Of a DNA stretch of 64,000 nucleotides, positions 34,331 through 46,079 are shown in pieces (within the stretch, counting starts at the first letter, position 1; each line of letters begins with the position of its first letter). The notes under the pieces were generated by a model. It saw only the letters and a program-made list of their open reading frames with translations. It searched no databases and was not told the origin of the DNA. Location: assembly GCF_027744825.2 (NCBI RefSeq), contig NC_071350.1, positions 868,001 to 932,000 of the forward strand. Reading direction: 5' to 3'. This DNA comes from Synchiropus splendidus. Taxonomy: Eukaryota; Chordata; Actinopteri; Syngnathiformes; Callionymidae. The position numbers and the translations under genes were made by a program.

Positions 34331-36968
34331 AATCTAAGCTGTCTGTAGAGTTTTTCCTGAGTTATCAACATTTTTATCTTTGGCGTTCCGGAATCGACCT
34401 TATCTCAGGCTGAAAACACGATTTACGCATTCTGCCATAACTTTGCAGGGAAGCTTCAGAACATGAAATTTTCACCTCCCACTATAGCAGAAAGGGTATT
34501 TCTAGTAGTTGCACATCAAATCTAAGCTGTCTGATGTGTTTTTCCAAAGTTATCAACATTCTTATGTTTGGCGTTCCGGAATCAACCTTATCTCAGGCTG
34601 AAAACGCGTTTTACGCATTGTGCCATAACTTTGCAGGAAAGCTTCAGAACATGAAATTTTCAACTCCCACTATAGCAGAAAGGGTCTTTCTAGTAGTTGC
34701 ACATCAAATCTAAGCTGTCTGAAGTGTTTTTCCAAAGTTATCAATATTTTTATGTTTGGTGTTCCGGAATCGACCTTATCTTAATCTGAAAACGCGTTTT
34801 ACGCATTGTGCCATAACTTTGCAGGGAAGCTTCAGAACATGAAATGTTCACCTCCCACTATAGCAGAAAGGGTCTTTCTCTTAGCTGCACATCAAATGTA
34901 AGCTGTCTGAAGTGTTTTTCCAAAGTTATCAACATTTTTATGTTTGGCGTTCCGGAATCGACCTTATCTCAGGCTGAAAACGCGTTTCACGCATTGTGCC
35001 ATAACTTTGCAGGGAAGGTTCAGAAAATGAAATTTTCACCTCCCACTACAGCAGAATGGGTCTTTCTAGTAGTTGCACGTCAAATCTAAGCTGTCTGTAG
35101 AGTTTTTCCTGAGTTATCAACATTTTTATCTTTGGCGTTCCGGAATCGACCTTATCTCAGGCTGAAAACACGATTTACGCATTCTGCCATAACTTTGCAG
35201 GGAAGCTTCAGAACATGAAATTTTCACCTCCCACTATAGCAGAAAGGGTATTTCTAGTAGTTGCACATCAAATCTAAGCTGTCTGATGTGTTTTTCCAAA
35301 GTTATCAACATTCTTATGTTTGGCGTTCCGGAATCAACCTTATCTCAGGCTGAAAACGCGTTTTACGCATTGTGCCATAACTTTGCAGGAAAGCTTCAGA
35401 ACATGAAATTTTCAACTCCCACTATAGCAGAAAGGGTCTTTCTAGTAGTTGCACATCAAATCTAAGCTGTCTGAAGTGTTTTTCCAAAGTTATCAATATT
35501 TTTATGTTTGGTGTTCCGGAATCGACCTTATCTTAATCTGAAAACGCGTTTTACGCATTGTGCCATAACTTTGCAGGGAAGCTTCAGAACATGAAATGTT
35601 CACCTCCCACTATAGCAGAAAGGGTCTTTCTCTTAGCTGCACATCAAATGTAAGCTGTCTGAAGTGTTTTTCCAAAGTTATCAACATTTTTATGTTTGGC
35701 GTTCCGGAATCGACCTTATCTCAGGCTGAAAACGCGTTTCACGCATTGTGCCATAACTTTGCAGGGAAGGTTCAGAAAATGAAATTTTCACCTCCCACTA
35801 TAGCAGAAAGGGTCTTTCTAGTAGTTGCACATTAAATCTAAGCTGTCTGAAGTGTTGTTCCAAAGTTATCAACATTTTTACGTTTGGCGTTCGGAAACCA
35901 CCTTGTCTCAGGCTGAAAACGCGTTTTCTGCATTGTGCCATAACTTCTCAGGGAAGCTTCAGAACATGAAATGTTCACCTCCTACTATAGCAGAAAGGGT
36001 CTTTCTAGTAGTTGCACGTCAAATCTAAGCTGTCTGTAGAGTTTTTCCTGAGTTATCAACATTTTTATCTTTGGCGTTCCGGAATCGACCTTATCTCAGG
36101 CTGAAAACACGATTTACGCATTCTGCCATAACTTTGCAGGGAAGCTTCAGAACATGAAATTTTCACCTCCCACTATAGCAGAAAGGGTATTTCTAGTAGT
36201 TGCACATCAAATCTAAGCTGTCTGATGTGTTTTTCCAAAGTTATCAACATTCTTATGTTTGGCGTTCCGGAATCAACCTTATCTCAGGCTGAAAACGCGT
36301 TTTACGCATTGTGCCATAACTTTGCAGGAAAGCTTCAGAACATGAAATTTTCAACTCCCACTATAGCAGAAAGGGTCTTTCTAGTAGTTGCACATCAAAT
36401 CTAAGCTGTCTGAAGTGTTTTTCCAAAGTTATCAATATTTTTATGTTTGGTGTTCCGGAATCGACCTTATCTTAGGCTGAAAACGCGTTTTACGCATTGT
36501 GCCATAACTTTGCAGGGAAGCTTCAGAACATGAAATGTTCACCTCCCACTATAGCAGAAAGGGTCTTTCTCTTAGCTGCACATCAAATGTAAGCTGTCTG
36601 AAGTGTTTTTCCAAAGTTATCAACATTTTTATGTTTGGCGTTCCGGAATCGACCTTATCTCAGGCTGAAAACGCGTTTCACGCATTGTGCCATAACTTTG
36701 CAGGGAAGGTTCAGAAAATGAAATTTTCACCTCCCACTATAGCAGAAAGGGTCTTTCTAGTAGTTGCACATTAAATCTAAGCTGTCTGAAGTGTTGTTCC
36801 ACAGTTATCAACATTTTTACGTTTGGCGTTGGGAAACCACCTTGTCTCAGGCTGAAAACGCGTTTTCTGCATTGTGCCATAACTTCTCAGGGAAGCTTCA
36901 GAACATGAAATGTTCACCTCCTACTATAGCAGAAAGGGTCTTTCTAGTAGTTGCACATCAAATCTAAG
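34331..36968. repeat. Four/five-monomer higher-order repeat (752 and 939 bp)
   Basis: The marker GTCTGTAGAGTTTTTCCTGA followed by TTTTTATCTTTGG begins units at 34341, 35093 and 36032, spacings of 752 and 939 bp. Monomer order is: ACACGATTTACGC type; CATTCTTATG / AATCAACC type; CAATATTTTTATG / GGTGTTCC / TCTCTTAGCTGC type; GCGTTTCACGC / GGGAAGGTTCAG type; and, in the longer units, a fifth monomer with CATTAAATC and GTTCGGAAACC (or GTTGGGAAACC). Copies look nearly identical, so homogenisation is recent. Confidence 0.88.
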
Positions 36969-38860
36969 CTGTCTGAAGTGTTTTTCCTAAATTATCAACA
37001 TTTTTATGTTTGGCGTTCCGGAACCCACCTTATCTCAGGCTGAAAACGCGTTTTCTGCATTGTGCCATAACTTTGCAGGGAAGCTTCAGAACATGAAATT
37101 TTCAGCTCCCACTATAGCAGAAAGGGTCTTTCTAGTAGTTGCACATGAAATCTAAGCTGTCTGATGTGTTTTTCCAAAGTTATCAACATTCTTATGTTTG
37201 GCGTTCCGGAATCAACCTTATCTCAGGCTGAAAACACGTTTTACGCATTGTGCCATAACTTTGCAGGAAAGCTTCAGAACATGAAATTTTCAACTCTCAC
37301 TATAGCAGAAAGGGTCTTTCTAGTAGTTGCACATCAAATCTAAGCTGTCTGAAGTGTTTTTCCAAAGTTATCAATATTTTTATGTTTGGTGTTCCGGAAT
37401 CGACCTTATCTTAGGCTGAAAACGCGTTTTACGCATTGTGCCATAACTTTGCAGGGAAGCTTCAGAACATGAAATGTTCACCTCCCACTATAGCAGAAAG
37501 GGTCTTTCTAGTAGTTGCACATCAAATGTAAGCTGTCTGAAGTGTTTTTCCAAAGTTATCAACATTTTTATGTTTGGCGTTCCGGAATCGACCTTATCTC
37601 AGGCTGAAAACGCGTTTCACGCATTGTGCCATAACTTTGCAGGGAAGGTTCAGAAAATGAAATTTTCACCTCCCACTATAGCAGAAAGGGTCTTTCTAGT
37701 AGTTGCACATCAAATCTAAGCTGTCTGAAGTGTTTTTCCAAAGTTATCAATATTTTTATGCTTGGTGTTCCGGAATCGACCTTATCTTAGGCTGAAAACG
37801 CGTTTTACGCATTGTGCCATAACTTTGCAGGGAAGCTTCAGAACATGAAATGTTCACCTCCCACTATAGCAGAAAGGGTCTTTCTAGTAGTTGCACATCA
37901 AATGTAAGCTGTCTGAAGTGTTTTTCCAAAGTTATCAACATTTTTATGTTTGGCGTTCCGGAATCGACCTTAACTCAGGCTGAAAACGCGTTTCACGCAT
38001 TGTGCCATAACTTTGCAGGGAAGGTTCAGAAAATGAAATTTTCACCTTCCACTATAGCAGAAAGGGTCTTTCGAGTAGTTGCACATTAAATCTAAGCTGT
38101 CTGAAGTGTTGTTCCAAAGTTATCAACATTTTTACGTTTGGCGTTCGGAAACCACCTTGTCTCAGGCTGAAAACGCGTTTTCTGCATTGTGCCATAACTT
38201 CTCAGGGAAGCTTCAGAACATGAAATGTTCACCTCCTACTATAGCAGAAAGGGTCTTTCTAGTAGTTGCACATCAAATCTAAGCTGTCTGAAGTGTTTTT
38301 CCTAAATTATCAACATTTTTATGTTGGGCGTTCCGGAACCCACCTTATCTCAGGCTGAAAACGCGTTTTCTGCATTGTGCCATAACTTTGCAGGGAAGCT
38401 TCATAACATGAAATTTTCAGCTCCCACTATAGCAGAAAGGGTCTTTCTAGTAGTTGCACATGAAATCTAAGCTGTCTGAAGTGTTTTTCGAAAGTTATCA
38501 ACATTTTTATGTTTGGCGTTCCGGAATCGACCTTATCTCAGGATGAAAAATCGTTTTCTGCATTGTCCCATAACTTTGCAGGGAAGCTTCAGAACATGAA
38601 ATTTTCACCTCCCACTATACCAGAAAGGGTCTTTCTAGTAGTTGCACCTCAAATCTAAGCTGTCTGATGTGTTTTTCGAAAGTTTTCAACATTTTTATGT
38701 TTGGTGTTCCTGAATCGACCTTATCTCAGGCTGAAAACGCGTTTCCTGCATTGAGCCATAACTTTGCAAGGAATCTTCAGAACATGAAATTTTCACCTCC
38801 CACTAAAGCAGAATGGGTCTTTCTAGTAGTTGCACGTCAAATCTAAGCTGTCTGTAGAGT
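36968..38860. repeat. Degenerate continuation of the 34-37 kb higher-order repeat
   Basis: The monomer pair GTTCACC / GTTTCACGC recurs at 37474 and 37850 with a two-monomer spacing, then the GTTCGGAAACC monomer at about 38144 and the GATGAAAAATCG monomer at 38539. The four-monomer order is broken here. The next GTCTGTAGAG marker is at 38850, 15 monomers minus 2 bp after 36032. Confidence 0.7.
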
Positions 38861-40186
38861 TTTTCCTGAGTTATCAACATTTTTATGTTTGGCGTACCGG
38901 AACCCTCCTTATCTCAGGCTGAAAACGTGTTTTCTGCATTGTGCCATAACTTTGCAGGGAAGCTTCAGAACATGAAATTATCACCACCCACTATAGCAGA
39001 AAGGGTCTTTCTAGTAGTTGCTCAACAAATCTAAGCTGTCTGAAGTGTTTTTCCAAAGTTATCAACATTTTTATGTTTGGCGTTCTGGAACCCACCTTAT
39101 CTCAGGCTGAAAACGCGTTTTCTGGATAGTGCCATAACTTTGCAGGGAGACTTCAGAACATGAAATTTTCAAATCCCACTATAGCAGAAAGGGTCTTTCT
39201 AGTAGTTGCACAACATATCTAAACTGTCTGAAGTGTTTTTCCAAAGTCATCAACATTTTTATGTTTGGCGTTCTGGAACCCACCTTATCTCAGGCTGAAA
39301 ACGCGTTTTCTGGATAGTGCCATAACTTTGCAGGGAGACTTCAGAACATGAAATTTTCTCCTCCCACTATAGCAGAAAGGGACTTTCTAGTAGTTGCACA
39401 TCAAATCTAAGCTGTCTGTAGAGTTTTTCCTGAGTTATCAACATTTTTATGTTTGGGGTTCAGAAATCAACCTCATCTCAGGCTGAAAACGCGTTTTACG
39501 CATTGTGCCATAACTTTGCAGGGAAGCTTCAGAACATGAAATTTTCAACTCCCACTGTTGCGGAAATGGTCTTTCTAGTAGTTGCACATCAAATCTAAGC
39601 TGTGTGAAGTGTTTTTCCAAAGTTATCAATATTTTTATGTTTGGCGTTCCGGAATCGACCTTATCTCAGGCTGAAAACACGTTTCCTGCATTGTGGCATA
39701 ACTTTGCAGTGCAGCTTCAGAACATGAAATTTTCACCTCCCACTGTAGCAGAAAGGGTCTTTCTAGTAGTTTCTCAACAAATCTAAGCTGTCTGAAGTGT
39801 TTTTCCAAAGTTATCAACATTTTTATGTTTGGCGTTCTGGAACCCACCTTATCTCAGGCTGAAAACGCGTTTTCTGGATAGTGCCATAACTTTGCAGGGA
39901 GACTTCAGAACATGAAATTTTCTCCTCCCACTATAGCAGAAAGGGACTTTCTAGTAGTTGCACATCAAATCTAAGCTGTCTGTAGAGTTTTTCCTGAGTT
40001 ATCAACATTTTTATGTTTGGGGTTCTGAAATCAACCTCATCTCAGGCTGAAAACGCGTTTTACGCATTGTGCCATAACTTTGCAGGGAAGCTTCAGAACA
40101 TGAAATTTTCTCCTCCCACAATAGCAGAAAGGGTATTTCAAGTAGTTGCACATCAAATCTAAGTTGTCTGTAGTGTTTTTCCAAAG

Positions 40187-43100
40187 TTATCAACATTCTT
40201 ATGTTTGGCGTTCCGGAATCAACCTTATCTCAGGCTGAAAACGCGTTTTACGCATTGTGCCATAACGTTGCAGGGAAGCTTCAGAACATGAAATTTTCAA
40301 CTCCCACTGTTGCGGAAATGGTCTTTCTAGTAGTTGCACATCAAATCTAAGCTGTCTGAAGTGTTTTTCCAAAGTTATCAACATTTTTATGTTTGGCGTT
40401 CTGGAACCCACCTTATCTCAGGCTGAAAACGCGTTTTCTGGATAGTGCCATAACTTTGCAGGGAGACTTCAGAACATGAAATTTTCTCCTCCCACTATAG
40501 CAGAAAGGGACTTTCTAGTAGTTGCACATCAAATCTAAGCTGTCTGTAGAGTTTTTCCTGAGTTATCAACATTTTTATGTTTGGGGTTCTGAAATCAACC
40601 TCATCTCAGGCTGAAAACGCGTTTTACGCATTGTGCCATAACTTTGCAGGAAAGCTTCAGAACATGAAATTTTCAACTCCCACTGTAGCAGAAAGGGTCT
40701 TTCTAGTAGTTGCACATCAAATCTAAGCTGTCTGTAGAGTTTTTCCTGAGTTATCAACATTTTTATGTTTGGGGTTCTGAAATCAACCTCATCTCAGGCT
40801 GAAAACGCGTTTTCTGCATTGTGCCATAACTTTGCAGGGAGACTTCAGAACATGAAATTTTCTCCTCCCACTATACCAGAAACGGTTTTACTAATGGTTT
40901 CACGTAACATCTAAGCTGTTTGAAGTGTTTTTCCAAAGTTATCAACATTTTTATGTTTGGTGTTCCGGAATGGACCTTATCTCAGGCTGAAAACGCGATT
41001 TACGCATTCTGCCATAACTTTGCAGGGAAGCTTCTGAACATGAAATTTTCAAATAACACTATAGCAGAAAGGGTCTTTCTAGTAGTTGCACAACAAATCT
41101 AAGCTGTCTGAAGTGTTTTTCCAAAGTTATCAACATTTTTATGTTTGGCGTTCTGGAACCCACCTTATCTCAGGCTGAAAACGCGTTTTCTGGATAGTGC
41201 CATAACTTTGCAGGGAGACTTCAGAACATGAAATTTTCTCCTCCCACTATAGCAGAAAGGGACTTTCTAGTAGTTGCACATCAAATCTAAGCTGTCTGTA
41301 GAGTTTTTCCTGAGTTATCAACATTTTTATGTTTGGGGTTCTGAAATCAACCTCATCTCAGGCTGAAAACGCGTTTTACGCATTGTGCCATAACTTTGCA
41401 GGAAAGCTTCAGAACATGAAATTTTCAACTCCCACTGTAGCAGAAAGGGTCTTTCTAGTAGTTGCACATCAAATCTAAGCTGTCTGTAGAGTTTTTCCTG
41501 AGTTATCAACATTTTTATGTTTGGGGTTCTGAAATCAACCTCATCTCAGGCTGAAAACGCGTTTTCTGCATTGTGCCATAACTTTGCAGGGAGACTTCAG
41601 AACATGAAATTTTCTCCTCCCACTATACCAGAAACGGTTTTACTAATGGTTTCACGTAACATCTAAGCTGTTTGAAGTGTTTTTCCAAAGTTATCAACAT
41701 TTTTATGTTTGGTGTTCCGGAATGGACCTTATCTCTGGCTGAAAACGCGATTTACGCATTCTGCCATAACTTTGCAGGGAAGCTTCTGAACATGAAATTT
41801 TCAAATAACACTATAGCAGAAAGGGTCTTTCTAGTAGTTGCACAACAAATCTAAGCTGTCTGAAGTGTTTTTCCAAAGTTATCAACATTTTTATGTTTGG
41901 CGTTCTGGAACCCACCTTATCTCAGGCTGAAAACGCGTTTTCTGGATAGTGCCATAACTTTGCAGGGAGACTTCAGAACATGAAATTTTCTCCTCCCACT
42001 ATAGCAGAAAGGGACTTTCTAGTAGTTGCACATCAAATCTAAGGTGTCTGTAGAGTTTTTCCTGAGTTATCAACATTTTTATGTTTGGGGTTCTGAAATC
42101 AACCTAATCTCAGGCTGAAAACGCGTTTTACGCATTGTGCCATAACTTTGCAGGGAAGCTTCAGAACATGTAATTTTCAACTCCCACTGTAGCAGAAATG
42201 GTCTTTCTAGTAGTTGCACATCAAATCTAAGCTGTCTGAAGTGTTTTTCCAAAGTTATCAATATTTTTATGTTTGGGGTTCTGAAATCAACCTAATCTCA
42301 GGCTGAAAACGCGTTTTACGCATTGTGCCATAACTTTGCAGGGAAGCTTCAGAACATGTAATTTTCAACTCCCACTGTAGCAGAAATGGTCTTTCTAGTA
42401 GTTGCACATCAAATCTAAGCTGTCTGAAGTGTTTTTCCTGAGTTATCAACATTTTTATGTTTGGGGTTCTGAAATCAACCTCATCTCAGGCTGAAAACGC
42501 GTTTTCTGCATTGTGCCATAACTTTGCAGGGAGACTTCAGAACATGAAATTTTCTCCTCCCACTATACCAGAAACGGTTTTTCTAATGGTTGCACGTAAA
42601 ATCTAAGCTGTTTGAAGTGTTTTTCCAAAGTTATCAACATTTTTATGTTTGGTGTTCCGGAATGGACCTTATCTCAGGCTGAAAACGCGATTTACGCATT
42701 TTGCCATAACTTTGCAGGGAAGCTTCTGAACATGAAATTTTCAAATCCCACTATAGCAGAAAGGGTCTTTCTAGCAGTTGCACAACAAATCTAAGCTGTC
42801 TGAAGTGTTTTTCCAAAGTTATCAACATTTTTATGTTTGGCGTTCTGGAACCCACCTTATCTCAGGCTAAAAAAGCGTTTTCTGGATAGTGCCATAACTT
42901 TGCAGGGAGACTTCAGAACATGAAATTTTCTCCTCCCACTATAGCAGAAAGGGTATTTCTCGTAGTTGCACATCAAATCTAAGCTGTCTGTAGAGTTTTT
43001 CCTGAGTTATCAACATTTTTATGTTTGGGGTTCTGAAATCAACCTCATCTCAGGCTGAAAACGCGTTTTACGCATTGTGCCATAACTTTGCAGGAAAGCT

Positions 43101-43560
43101 TCAGAACATGAAATTTTCAACTCCCACTATAGCAGAAAGGGTCTTTCTAGTAGTTGCACATCAAATCTAAGCTGTCTGTAGAGTTTTTCCTGAGTTATCA
43201 ACATTTTTATGTTTGGGGTTCTGAAATCAACCTCATCTCAGGCTGAAAACGCGTTTTCTGCATTGTGCCATAACTTTGCAGGGAGACTTCAGAACATGAA
43301 ATTTTCTCCTCCCACTATACCAGAAACGGTTTTACCAATGGTTTCACGTAACATCTAAGCTGTTTGAAGTGTTTTTCCAAAGTTATCAACATTTTTATGT
43401 TTGGTGTTCCGGAATGGACCTTATCTCAGTCTGAAAACGCGATTTACGCATTCTGCCATAACTTTGCAGGGAAGCTTCTGAACATGAAATTTTCAAATAA
43501 CACTATAGCAGAAAGGGTCTTTCTAGTAGTTGCACAACAAATCTAAGCTGTCTGAAGTGT
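40187..43560. repeat. Tetrameric higher-order repeat (752-bp unit)
   Basis: Four distinct monomers recur in order: (a) TTGGGGTTCTGAAATCAACC with GTTTTACGC; (b) the same start but GTTTTCTGC, GGGAGACTTCAG and ACTATACCAGAAACGG; (c) GGTGTTCCGGAATGGACC with GCGATTTACGC; (d) GTTCTGGAACCCACC with TCTGGATAGTGCC. The marker CACGTAA(C/A)ATC of monomer b starts its GTAA at 40904, 41656, 42596 and 43348, spacings of 752, 940 and 752. The first two full units differ at only about one visible site (ATCTCAGG versus ATCTCTGG near 40979/41731). Confidence 0.9.
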
Positions 43561-44486
43561 TTTTCCAAAGTTATCAACATTTTTATGTTTGGGGTTCTGA
43601 AATCAACCTCACCTCAGGCTGAAAACGCGTTTTACGCATTGTGCCATAACTTTGCCGGGAAGCTTCAGAACATGATATTTTCAACTCCCGCTATAGCAGA
43701 AAGGGTATTTCTCGTAGTTGCACATCAAATCTAAGCTGTCTGAAGTGTTTTTCGAAAGTTTTCAACATTTTTATGTTTGGTGTTCCTGAATCGACCTTAT
43801 CTCAGGCCGAAAACGCGTTTTCTGCATAGTGCCATAACTTTTCAGGGAAGCTTCAGAACAAGAAATATTCGCCTCCCACTATAGCAGATAGGGTCTTTCT
43901 AGTAGTTGCACATCAAATCTAAGCTGTCTGAAGTGTTTTTCCAAAGTTATCAACATTTTTATGTTTGGCGTTCTGGAACCCACCTTATCACAGGCTGAAA
44001 ACGCGTTTTCTGCATTGTGCCATAACTTTGCAGGGAAGCTTCAGAACATGAAATTTTCACCTCCCACTATAGCAGAAAGGGTCTTTCTAGTTGTTGCACA
44101 TCAAATCTAAGCTGTCTGAAGTGTTTTTCCAAAGTTATCAATATTTTTATGTTTGGCGTTCCGGAATCGACCTTATTTCAGGCTGAAAACGCGTTTCCTG
44201 CATTGTGGCATAACTTTGTAGGGAAGCTTCAGAACATGAAATTTTCACCTCCCACTGTAGCAGAAAGGGTCTTTCTAGTAGTTGCACATCAAATCTAAGC
44301 TGTCTGAAGTGTTTTTCGAAAGTTTTCAACATTTTTATGTTTGGTGTTCCTGAATCGACCTTATCTAAGGCCGAAAACGCGTTTTCTGCATTGTGCCATA
44401 ACTTTGAAGGGAAGCTTCAGAACATGAAATTTTCACCTCCCACTATAGCAGAAAGGGTCTTTCGAGTAGTTGCACATCAAATCATA

Positions 44487-45780
44487 GCTGTCTGAAGTGT
44501 TTTTCGGAAGTTATCAACATTTTTATGTTTGGCGTTCCGGAATCGACCTTATGTGAGGCTGAAAACGCGTTTTCTGCATTGTGCCATAACTTTGCAGGGA
44601 AGCTTCAGAACAAAAAAAATTCACCTCCCACTATAGCAGAAAGGGTCTTTCTAGTAGTTGCACATCAAATCTAAGCTGTCTGAAGTGTTTTTCCGAAGTT
44701 ATTAACATTTTTATGTTTGGCGTTCCGGAATTGACCTTATGTGAGGCTCAAAACGCGTTTTCTGCATTGTGGCATAACTTTGCAGGGAAGCTTCAGAACA
44801 TCGAATTTTCACTTCCACAATGGCAGAAATGGTCTTTCTAGTAGTTGCACATCAAATCTAAGCTGTCTGAAGTGTTTTTCCAGAATTATGAACCTTTTTA
44901 TGTTTGGCGTTCCGGAATCGACCTTATCTCAGGCTGAAAACGCATTTTACGCATTGTGGCATAACTTTGCAGGAAAGCTTCAGAACATGAAATTTTCACC
45001 TCCCACTGTAGCAGAAAGGGTCTTTCTAGTAGTTGCACATCAAATCTAAGCTGTCTGAAGTGTTTTTCCATAGTTATCAACATTTTTATGTTTGGCGTTC
45101 CGTTACCGACTTTATCTCAGGCTGAAAACCTTTTTTTCCGCATTGTGCCATAACTTTGCAAGGAAGCTTCAGAACATGAAATTTTAAACTTCCAATATAG
45201 CAGAAAGGGTCTTTCTAAGAGTTAGTCATCAAGTCTAAGCTGTCTGAAGTGTTTTTCCAAAGTTTTCAACATTTTTATGTTTGGCGTTCTGGAAACCACC
45301 TTATCTCAAGCTGAAAACGCTTTTTCTACATTGTGCCATAACTTTGCAGGAAACTTCAGAATAAGAAATTTTAACCACCCCCTGTTGCAGAAAGGGTCTG
45401 TCTTGGTGTTGCACATCAAATCGAAGCTGTCTGAAGTGTTTTTCCAAAGTTATCAACATTTTCATGTTTTGCGTTCCGGAATCGACCTTATCTCAGGCTG
45501 AAAACACGTTTTACGCATTGTGCCATAACTTTGCATAAAGCTTCAGAACATGAAATTTTCACCTCCCACTATCGCAGAAAGGGTCTTTCTAGTAGTTGCA
45601 GATCAAATCTAAGCTGTCTGAAATGTTTTTCCAAAGTTATCAACATTTTTATGTTTGCCGTTCTGGAACCCACAACATCTCAGGCTGAAAACGTGTTTTC
45701 TGCTTTGTGCCATAACTTTGCAGGGAAGCTTCAGAACATGACATTTTCACCTCCCACTATAACAGACAGGGTCTATCTAG
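44487..45780. repeat. Block copy 1 (partner about 49554-50850)
   Basis: Shared rare sequences include TTTTTCGGAAG, TTCAGAACAAA, ATTTTCACTTCCACAATGG, CCAGAATTATGAACC, AAAACCTTTTTTTC, AAATTTTAACCACCCCCTG and CTATCTAGTAATTGC. The offset is 5067, then 5255 (one monomer more), then 5068 (187 less), so single monomers were gained and lost between copies. Confidence 0.82.
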
Positions 45781-46079
45781 TAATTGCACATCAAATCTAA
45801 GCTGTCTGAAGTGTTTTTCCAAAGTTATCAACATTTTTAAGTTTGACGTTCCGGAACCCACCTTATCTCAGGCTGAAAACGTGTTTTCTGCATTGTGCCA
45901 TAACTTTGCAGGGAAGCTTCAGAACATGAAATTTTAACCTCCCACTGTAGCAGAAAGGGTCTTTCTAGTAGTTGCACATCAAATCTAAGCTGTCTGAAAT
46001 GTTTTTTCCAAAGTTATCAACATTTTTATGTTTGGCGTTCCGGAACCCACCTTATCTCAGTCTGAAAACGCGTTTTCTG

